Positions 33,743 to 40,072 of a stretch of 40,072 nt of DNA are shown here, piece after piece; position 1 is the stretch's first letter, and each line of letters begins with the position of its first letter. This stretch comes from an uncultured SAR116 cluster alpha proteobacterium (GTDB lineage Bacteria > Pseudomonadota > Alphaproteobacteria > Puniceispirillales > Marisalimonadaceae): assembly GCA_902578805.1 (NCBI GenBank), contig CACHEH010000009.1, positions 1 through 40,072 of the forward strand. The letters run 5' to 3'. Made by a program: the position numbers and the translations under genes. Below the pieces are notes generated by a model. That model ran no database searches. It was not told the DNA's origin and was given only the letters and a program-made list of their open reading frames with translations.

Positions 33743-36007
33743 ATGCCAACAGTAAATTCCAATACTGCAGCTCAGTTTGCATTAAATAAAATGAATGCAA
33801 CAGAGCGTGAAATGACAACGGCAATGGAACGTTTATCGTCTGGAAAACGAATAAATCATGCAGGTGATGACGCAGCTGGCGCAGCAATTGCTGACAGAAT
33901 GACTGCACAAATAAAAGGTTTATATCAATCAGTACGAAATGCAGCTGATGTTATTTCAATGGCACAAGTTACTGAAGGTGCCTTAGACGAATCTTCTTCA
34001 ATAATTCAAAGAATAAGAGAATTAGCAATTCAATCAGCATCAGATGTTATGAACGCAGAAGAACGTTCTTATTTGGACGCAGAAGTTGTTCAAATGTTAG
34101 CAGAATTAGATCGCGTAACTAGAGATACTACTTTTAATGAAATAGCAGTTTTAGACGGGTCATTTGCAGATAGACGTTTTCAAATTGGAACACATGAACG
34201 TGAATTCGCCCAATTATCAATATCATCAATGAGATTAGACAGCTTAGGAGCGTACAAGGCTAAATCTCAAGGAACAGAGACAACTGATGACGCTGGTGGC
34301 CCAGTTGACAATGATAATTTAGCATTGAATGCTTATGCTGTTGCTGATACCTCAGAAACCAATCTGGTACAGGCTGAATCTTTTACTATTCACGGTATTT
34401 TAGGGAGTTCGTCTGTTACAGCTGCAGAAGGATCAACTGTTAGAGATATAGCTACTTCTGTTAATGCAGTTTTTGACTCTACAGGTGTTACAGCTATAGC
34501 TTCTACTCAACTTAAAATTCAGGCAAAAACTTTAGATGCTCTTTTTAATGGTCAAACAAGTGTTTCATTCAGCATTCAAGGCAAAAACACTACAGCAACT
34601 ACAATAGCTGCAAACGTTACATTAAGTAACAATGAAGGAAGTTCAGTACTTTCAGAACTAAGAGATTCAATTAATAATTATACAACAACCACTGGGGTTA
34701 CAGCTACACTTTCAACAGATAAATCATCAATCATAATGGTACAGAATGAAGGTTATGACATAAAACTAGGAGACGTTAATTTTGCTGGCGATACTAGTAC
34801 TGACGGGGCTCAAAGAACTTTGTTAGTAACAAGCTTAGATAATGACGAAGTTGTGGCTGGAGACGCAGTATCTTTAGGTGACACAAATGTAACAACAACA
34901 GATCAAGATGGTATATTTTCAGGTGACACTGGTGGCAGTATAACTATTGGAAAATTAACAACAGGAAATGGTACGGGTGGTACAGCTTTCACATCAACAG
35001 GTCCTCGCAAACATGCAACAAGCGCTACTTTAGTGGTTGCACAACAACAAATTAGACAAACTCAGGAAGGTATTAATGGTACTGCGTCCATGACTATTGC
35101 TAACTCCGCTACCATTCTTAATTCTTTTATAACAATTACCTCAGATGCTGCAACAACAACTACTGGCCAACCTGATACAACTTTTAAGATAGTTGGAACT
35201 GATGTACATGGTAATGCTCAAGAAGAAACAATTCCAGTATTTAGCGGTGCTGCAACTCAAACATCTACTAAAGTATTTGGTACAGTTACATCTGTAGTAC
35301 CCTCAAGAGAACACGCAACTGCTAAAGTTAATGTAGGAGTTTTGCAAACAATCGCTAAGCAAGCAGCACTTGTTACCGTTACAAGCTCAACTGGTGACGA
35401 AAGTGATAAAACAATTACAGTAACTGGTGTTGGAATGGACGGTACATCACTATCTGAAGTAATAACTGGACCAGCAGTAGGTAAAACAGTTACAGGCAGA
35501 AGAATTTTTACAGAAATACACACAGTTGTGGTATCTGGTGATACAGCTGCGTCAATTGATATTGGATTAAAAGCAGCAGATTCTGTAATTATTACTGGAC
35601 AACTTGAAATGTCCTCTAGTAACAGTTTTACAGTTGTTGGCGAAGATGGAAAAGGTTTATTTGAAGCATCACCCGGTGCGGCATCATTAGATAAATTATC
35701 TGGCGTGAATGTTAAGACAAGACAATCATCAATAGATGCCTTACGTGTTTTAGACAGATCCCTTGATAGAATTCATAAAGAAAGAGCAAAACTTGGAGCT
35801 CTAATGAGTAGAATGGAAAAAGCAATTGATAACTTATCAAATGTTGCTTTAAACACAGATGCTTCGAGAGGAAGAATAGAAGACGCTGATTTTGCAAAAG
35901 AGTCAGCCAGATTAACAAAAGCACAAATTTTACAACAATCTGCAATGGCCATGATAGCTCAAGCAGGAAAAGCACAACAAAATGTGCTTCAATTATTACA
36001 AAATTAA
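33743..36007 (+). CDS. flagellin, 754 aa, with two phage-like repeats
   Basis: Filament subunit. N-terminal D0/D1 has MPTVNSNTAAQFALNK and RLSSGKRINHAGDDAAG; the C-terminal part has RIEDADFAKESARLTKAQI and ends NVLQLLQN. The start at 33743 follows GGAG by six bases and lies downstream of a sigma-54 promoter; the longer frame from 33710 is excluded. Standard flagellins are 270-500 residues; the excess is a central domain including two units (about residues 446-534 and 535-609) with the pattern GTDxxGxxxxE. It is richer in G and C than its neighbours. It is probably a major filament protein. Confidence 0.95.
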   Translation: MPTVNSNTAAQFALNKMNATEREMTTAMERLSSGKRINHAGDDAAGAAIADRMTAQIKGLYQSVRNAADVISMAQVTEGALDESSSIIQRIRELAIQSASDVMNAEERSYLDAEVVQMLAELDRVTRDTTFNEIAVLDGSFADRRFQIGTHEREFAQLSISSMRLDSLGAYKAKSQGTETTDDAGGPVDNDNLALNAYAVADTSETNLVQAESFTIHGILGSSSVTAAEGSTVRDIATSVNAVFDSTGVTAIASTQLKIQAKTLDALFNGQTSVSFSIQGKNTTATTIAANVTLSNNEGSSVLSELRDSINNYTTTTGVTATLSTDKSSIIMVQNEGYDIKLGDVNFAGDTSTDGAQRTLLVTSLDNDEVVAGDAVSLGDTNVTTTDQDGIFSGDTGGSITIGKLTTGNGTGGTAFTSTGPRKHATSATLVVAQQQIRQTQEGINGTASMTIANSATILNSFITITSDAATTTTGQPDTTFKIVGTDVHGNAQEETIPVFSGAATQTSTKVFGTVTSVVPSREHATAKVNVGVLQTIAKQAALVTVTSSTGDESDKTITVTGVGMDGTSLSEVITGPAVGKTVTGRRIFTEIHTVVVSGDTAASIDIGLKAADSVIITGQLEMSSSNSFTVVGEDGKGLFEASPGAASLDKLSGVNVKTRQSSIDALRVLDRSLDRIHKERAKLGALMSRMEKAIDNLSNVALNTDASRGRIEDADFAKESARLTKAQILQQSAMAMIAQAGKAQQNVLQLLQN
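35078..35569 (+). repeat. two GTD-G-E type repeat units in the 754-aa flagellin
   Basis: Unit A (35078-35344) contains FKIVGTDVHGNAQEETI and KVFGTVTSV; unit B (35345-35569) contains ITVTGVGMDGTSLSEVITGP and RRIFTEIHTV. Both follow the scheme: beta-rich lead, GTD/G-x-G, TE-I, aromatic-TV-x-I/V, ending V/I-x-I/V-G. The repeats are divergent at DNA level. Confidence 0.7.
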
Positions 36008-36032
36008 ATCCTCCAATTAATAAATAAAAAAA

Positions 36033-36054
36033 AAGGCCACCCTAGGGTGGCCTT
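36033..36054. terminator. bidirectional terminator between convergent flagellins
   Basis: AAGGCCACC-CTAG-GGTGGCCTT is a perfect palindrome (nine-base stem). On the minus strand it is followed by nine T residues, a strong intrinsic terminator for the 1010-aa flagellin. On the plus strand the following tract is only CCTTCCTTTAT, so termination of the 754-aa flagellin is weaker. Confidence 0.92.
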
Positions 36055-36074
36055 CCTTCCTTTATCTCTCCAAA

Positions 36075-39000
36075 TTATCCTTGAAGAAGAGCTAGTAAGT
36101 TTTGCTTAGATGCGTTTGCCTGAGCTAACATTGATGTTGCAGCTTGTGACAAAATCTGAGCTTTCGTTAGATTAGATGTCTCCTGAGCAAAATCAGCATC
36201 CTGAATTCTAGATTGAGCAGCTTCTGTATTAACTTTCAAAGTTGTTAAGTTACTTATAGAAGCATCAATTCTATTTTCAATGGCACCAAAAGATGATCTA
36301 AACTTAGATACTTGTTCTATTGCTTTATCGATCAATTCTAGGGAAGCATTTGCTCCAGCCATAGTCTCAACTGACACTTTTGTACCAGAAACTTCAAACT
36401 CTGCACTTTGACCCTGAATACCTAACTTTTGAAGAATGGTTTCAGTTGAGCCAAATGTACCGTCAACACCAGTCCTCATATTTGTATTCGAGTCTGCAGC
36501 AACAGTTTCAACTTTTATTGGGGTACCTGTTGAGTTAGAAAGTTCTAATTTACCACGAGAAGTAAAATCATCTCCTATACTTGCAGTATATCCAATTTTA
36601 ACAGCGTTTGATGTAAAATCAACATCAAGGTCAATTCTTGATACGGTTGCAAAAGCTTTAGTACCAGTAGAAGTACCACTCTGAGCAGGACCAACTATTA
36701 CTTCGGTTAAACTATTACCAAGCATGTCAGTACCATGAACAGTGATTGTACCATTGGCTGCTGTAGCATTGTTTCCTTCAGTTATTGTAATCAATGCACC
36801 ACCAAGATTTAAACTTGTAGCACCGGAAACTAATGTCAATGCAGTAGCAGCACCATGGTCACCAGAAGCGACTAATCCATCATCATCTGCTACCTTATTA
36901 CCATGATTGGCTGCGTTAGTTCCACCAGCATTAGTGTTACCAATTGTACTTGCATTGGTATCAGCTTGTGAGGCAGTTATAGAAGTAACAGACTCGTACA
37001 CATTTTTACTTAAAGCTTCAAGTGTACCACCAGCTCCTCTTACAACCTCAGTAACTGTATTACCAAAAACATCTGTACCTGTTATAGTATAGTTTTGGTC
37101 AGCTTGACCAGTTATTGAACCAATGTCAAAAGTAAGTGTAGAAGTTTGATCAGCTACGATTTCAGTGACAGTATTAAAAGTTTTAATACCATCAACAGTA
37201 CCATTTTGTGTTGCACCAGCAATAACCTCAGTTTGGACGTTTCCATCCATATCTGTACCAGTAATAGTAAAGTTTATACCAGATGCATCACCGTTATTTA
37301 GTTCTGTAATCCTGACCATTCTACCTTTTGGTGTTGCGCTTGTAGCTGTTGAAGTTAATGTCATTGCAGATGTAGAAGCTGTCTGACCATCAGACAATTC
37401 ATCAGTATCTGTTACCGCACCAGCAGAAGTAAAAACAACTTGGCTATTAAAGTTTGATGGGCTCAACAATGTCAAGCTTGTATCTGTGATTGCAGCACTT
37501 GCACGTAGTGAATCAACGTCTTCATCACTACCTCCAATAATACCACTAACACTTACTGTTCCATTAACATCTTTAAATGCCCTTATGAAATCAGTATCAC
37601 CCTGATGAGTTACTCTAATGTCCACACCAGATGCACTTGATAATGTAACAGCACCATCAGAATTAGCTTTAGCTCTTATGTCACCTACTGATGCATTATT
37701 GATTGCAGTAACAACACCTTCAATGCCATTAGCAGATGTTACATTAATTGAAGTACTATTAACAAAAAATTCAGTTGTACCACCAGGCATTGCACCAAAA
37801 TTTAAAGCTAGCTGAACTTCGTTACTTGCTTTAGCAGTTACGCCTGACTCAGTAGATACTGCATTAATAGCTTCAGCTATAGAAGAAGCTTGACCTGTAG
37901 CTGAGGCTCCAATTAATACATCGTTAATTTTGATCTCATTAGCAGATAGAGCTGTACCACTTACAGTATCAGTTTCTAATATTGAACCAGATGAGGTTTC
38001 ATTAAAACCTAGAGCATTAACATCACCAATAGTACCTAGACCATCAGTATATCCGTTGACTTCACTTCCTGCTTCAATTCTAACAGCGGAACCATCTAAG
38101 TTTTTAAGACTTACAAAACCTGTATATGTTCCTGCTGTGAAACCAACATCTGAGGCAGCTGAACCTGCAATAACAATAGCTTCACCAGTTTTATTTGACA
38201 ATGTTATTGTATTATCAGCATTTAATGCAGCGTTTATACCAGACACAGCTTCGTTAATGTTGGCTGTCAATTTTGAATATGATGTGGCAAGAGCGACAGT
38301 GTCACCATTAATTGTAAAAGTAGCAGATTGTGAAAAAGTACCTTTAGCAGTTGATTGAACAGAATTAAAAGCGTCTGCTTCTGCACCATGTATACCAGTA
38401 TTAGCGTTTATTGCATCTGCTAATAACTTAGCTTCATTAGCTCCAGAAGCTGAAGTGTCCTGATTAAAGTCAGTTGCAAAAGCATTAAACCCATTTATCT
38501 TTACATCGGCAGCTGCAATAGTATTAGCAGTGTTACTAAAATCTTTTTCATCAATTCTTTCACTTGTTAATGTAGTAACACCAATAGCACCACTTAACCC
38601 TAATGAAATTGAATCAGAACTTTCTAAATCTACTTTCAATGTATCAGAGGCATTAATACCGATTTGGAATTTAACATCTACATTACTACCATCTAGTAAT
38701 TTAACATTATTAAAATGAGTGTTTGCAGATATTTTATCAATTTCTTCAATGAGTTGATCAACTTCAGATTGTATCATGCTTCTGTCAGAGTCACTTAAAG
38801 TGCTGTTTCCAGCTTGAACTGAAAGTTCTCTTACTCTCTGCAACATATTTTCAACTTCACCCAAAGCGCCTTCAGCTGTTTGTGTCATTGAAATTGCATC
38901 ATATGAGTTTCTGATTGCGACACCAAGACTTTTAACTTGGGATTCCATTTTAGAAGCGATGGCTGAACCAGCAGCATCGTCAGCGGCAGAATTGATTCTG

Positions 39001-39107
39001 AAACCAGATGATAGTCTATTCATTGCATCATCTAAATCTGCATTCAATTTAACCATATTTTTTTGGGCTGTTAAAGCACCAATGTTTGTATTTATACTAT
39101 TAGCCAT
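36075..39107 (-). CDS. giant flagellin, 1010 aa
   Basis: Filament subunit roughly twice the usual size. N-terminal D0/D1 has MANSINTNIGALTAQKNM and RLSSGFRINSAADDAAG; the C-terminus has RIQDADFAQETSNLTKAQI and ends NLLALLQG. Residues ~195-510 are homologous to the 664-aa flagellin, with flagellin IN-type units (ADNTITLSNKTGEAIVIAG). Residues ~575-840 hold three units GTDMDG, GTDVFG and GTDMLG that the 664-aa protein lacks. GGAG precedes the ATG, and a hairpin lies in the leader. The adjacent glycosyltransferase may modify it. No sigma-54 site was found upstream. Confidence 0.95.
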   Translation of the reverse strand: MANSINTNIGALTAQKNMVKLNADLDDAMNRLSSGFRINSAADDAAGSAIASKMESQVKSLGVAIRNSYDAISMTQTAEGALGEVENMLQRVRELSVQAGNSTLSDSDRSMIQSEVDQLIEEIDKISANTHFNNVKLLDGSNVDVKFQIGINASDTLKVDLESSDSISLGLSGAIGVTTLTSERIDEKDFSNTANTIAAADVKINGFNAFATDFNQDTSASGANEAKLLADAINANTGIHGAEADAFNSVQSTAKGTFSQSATFTINGDTVALATSYSKLTANINEAVSGINAALNADNTITLSNKTGEAIVIAGSAASDVGFTAGTYTGFVSLKNLDGSAVRIEAGSEVNGYTDGLGTIGDVNALGFNETSSGSILETDTVSGTALSANEIKINDVLIGASATGQASSIAEAINAVSTESGVTAKASNEVQLALNFGAMPGGTTEFFVNSTSINVTSANGIEGVVTAINNASVGDIRAKANSDGAVTLSSASGVDIRVTHQGDTDFIRAFKDVNGTVSVSGIIGGSDEDVDSLRASAAITDTSLTLLSPSNFNSQVVFTSAGAVTDTDELSDGQTASTSAMTLTSTATSATPKGRMVRITELNNGDASGINFTITGTDMDGNVQTEVIAGATQNGTVDGIKTFNTVTEIVADQTSTLTFDIGSITGQADQNYTITGTDVFGNTVTEVVRGAGGTLEALSKNVYESVTSITASQADTNASTIGNTNAGGTNAANHGNKVADDDGLVASGDHGAATALTLVSGATSLNLGGALITITEGNNATAANGTITVHGTDMLGNSLTEVIVGPAQSGTSTGTKAFATVSRIDLDVDFTSNAVKIGYTASIGDDFTSRGKLELSNSTGTPIKVETVAADSNTNMRTGVDGTFGSTETILQKLGIQGQSAEFEVSGTKVSVETMAGANASLELIDKAIEQVSKFRSSFGAIENRIDASISNLTTLKVNTEAAQSRIQDADFAQETSNLTKAQILSQAATSMLAQANASKQNLLALLQG
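36588..37385 (-). repeat. three GTD-G-E type repeat units in the 1010-aa flagellin
   Basis: Unit 1 (37116-37385) has FTITGTDMDGNVQTEVIAG and KTFNTVTEI; unit 2 (36936-37106, shorter) has YTITGTDVFGNTVTEVVRG and ESVTSI; unit 3 (36588-36875) has ITVHGTDMLGNSLTEVIVGP and KAFATVSRI. The scheme is the same as in the 754-aa flagellin. The whole insert lies between regions shared with the 664-aa flagellin. Confidence 0.75.
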
Positions 39108-39124
39108 ATTATCGTCTCCAAGGT

Positions 39125-39144
39125 TTGTTAGTATTTTCTAACAA
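39125..39144 (-). promoter_or_regulatory. leader hairpin of the 1010-aa flagellin
   Basis: TTGTTAG-AAAATA-CTAACAA on the minus strand is a perfect seven-base stem with a six-base loop, immediately before the GGAG of the flagellin. It may control translation or mRNA stability, or be a DNA operator. Flagellin leaders are known control points in Caulobacter (FlbT). Confidence 0.55.
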
Positions 39145-39191
39145 TAGAAACGACAAGATAAAGAAATGTTTAGTTTTTTATATAAGTAAAA

Positions 39192-40072
39192 TTATTTTAT
39201 ATAAATATCATTTTTTGGTAAAGATGTTCTAAAATTTTGTGAGACTTTAATAAGTCCCTTTTCAAATTTTTTAATATAGTGCTGAGTATTTAATAACTGA
39301 TTATTATCTTTTTTATTTTTTAGTATATTTTTTAATTTATCAATTTCCTTTTTATTTTTTCCCAATAATATACCTTTTTTTATATATTCTTCTTCTGATA
39401 AAGTTATCAAAGTTTCAAGATGTAATGATGTTAATACACTTCCAGCAACTCTTGAAGGGAAACTGTTTCCTAACAAAGTTAAGATTGGCAAACAACCATT
39501 AACTGCATCTATTGCTGTTGTATGGGCATTATAATTAGACGTGTCTAAAAACAAATCTGCTAACTTGTGTCTTGCTAAATGTTGAGAAATTGAAACTCTT
39601 TTTGCAAAGATTATTCTCTCACTATCAACACCGTTTATTTTAAATTTTTTCAAAAGTTTTGCTTTTAGAAGATCAGATTGGTGGGCTAACCATAAAATAC
39701 TCTCTTTTACTTCTAATAAAATTCTACTCCAATGATCTAAATCCTGATCTGAAATCTTATAACCATTGTTAAAACAACAAAATATAAATTTATCTTCAGG
39801 GAGTTCTTCAATAGTTTTGTTTGTTTGAAAATCGTAATTTTTACTATCGTCTGATATCAAATATGTGTCTGGCATATAAATTATTTTTTCTGAAAAAAAT
39901 TGTTTTTTATTTTCAGGTATTACAATTTTATCACCTACAATGTAGTCCATACAATCAGAGCCAAAAGTTCCTGGATAACCGAGATAATTAACTTGAATTG
40001 GAGCTAAGCGATTAACGAATAATGAGGGTCTTGAATATTGTGTATAACCCATCAAATCCACAGCAATCTCTA
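39192..40072 (-). CDS. SPINDLY/O-GlcNAc transferase-like glycosyltransferase (partial, N-terminus beyond window)
   Basis: C-terminal catalytic part (~293 residues) of a family-41-type glycosyltransferase. Visible motifs: EIAVDLMGYTQYSRP, RLAPIQVNYLGYPGTFG followed by MDYIVGD, FCCFNNGYKISDQ, and LFLDTSNYNAHTTAIDAVNGCLP. These proteins carry TPR repeats upstream and transfer GlcNAc-type sugars to Ser/Thr in the cytoplasm. The frame is open to base 40072, so the gene continues beyond the window. It lies 84 bases upstream of the 1010-aa flagellin on the same strand, suggesting flagellin O-glycosylation. Confidence 0.9.
   Translation of the reverse strand, partial: EIAVDLMGYTQYSRPSLFVNRLAPIQVNYLGYPGTFGSDCMDYIVGDKIVIPENKKQFFSEKIIYMPDTYLISDDSKNYDFQTNKTIEELPEDKFIFCCFNNGYKISDQDLDHWSRILLEVKESILWLAHQSDLLKAKLLKKFKINGVDSERIIFAKRVSISQHLARHKLADLFLDTSNYNAHTTAIDAVNGCLPILTLLGNSFPSRVAGSVLTSLHLETLITLSEEEYIKKGILLGKNKKEIDKLKNILKNKKDNNQLLNTQHYIKKFEKGLIKVSQNFRTSLPKNDIYIK

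Noticed and set aside
36436-38358. Several plus-strand open frames opposite the giant flagellin
   Set aside because: Open antisense frames are expected opposite Thr/Ala/Ser-rich coding sequence; their translations are low-complexity and mirror the flagellin repeats.
39140-39175. Possible sigma-28 promoter (TAAACATT ... GTCGTTTC) upstream of the 1010-aa flagellin
   Set aside because: The -10 element matches only half of GCCGATAA and the spacing is off by one.

Overview
The window is a low-GC stretch of bacterial chromosome, most likely from a marine-type Alphaproteobacterium. The assignment rests on gene order (fabD-fabG-acpP-fabF; rpsF-rpsR-rplI-dnaB-alr-...-radA-cvpA-purF-SDR) and on an alphaproteobacterial FlbD-type regulator; I cannot name the genus. 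Genes are tightly packed. No gap between genes exceeds about 190 bases, and I saw no tRNA, rRNA, CRISPR, insertion sequence or prophage.

Region 1 (1-3229, minus strand) is the type II fatty-acid operon fabD, fabG, acpP, fabF; fabF is cut by the window edge. Region 2 (3407-13086, plus strand) is a housekeeping run: ribosomal proteins S6, S18 and L9, replicative helicase DnaB, alanine racemase, a two-gene MlaE/MlaF-type lipid ABC transporter, RadA, CvpA, PurF and a short-chain dehydrogenase. The rpsF start is preceded by a foldable leader that can mask its Shine-Dalgarno sequence.

Region 3 (13083-29094, minus strand) is a long flagellar cluster read as flbD-like, fliE, F, G, H, I, J, K, L, M, N, then fliO, P, Q, R, flhB, followed by four small or uncharacterised genes, two of them clear membrane proteins. 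Good sigma-54 promoters precede the flbD-like gene and fliO. A divergent plus-strand gene (29281) encodes a FleQ-like sigma-54 activator. The two activators have complementary architectures: one lacks the DNA-binding helix-turn-helix, the other lacks the N-terminal regulatory domain. Between them lie two palindromes resembling the Pseudomonas FleQ box.

Region 4 (30416-40072) is the filament locus: three large, different flagellins (664, 754 and 1010 aa), FliS, a FliT-like small protein, an unknown 118-aa ORF, and a SPINDLY/O-GlcNAc-transferase-like glycosyltransferase cut by the window end. The plus-strand flagellin has its own sigma-54 promoter. Two flagellins carry central repeats of a type I associate with phage virion proteins. 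FlhA, the rod/hook genes, the motor genes, FliD, rpoN and FliX are not in this window. The most notable system here is the split two-activator sigma-54 circuit driving export-apparatus and filament genes, next to large repeat-bearing flagellins and a likely flagellin glycosyltransferase.
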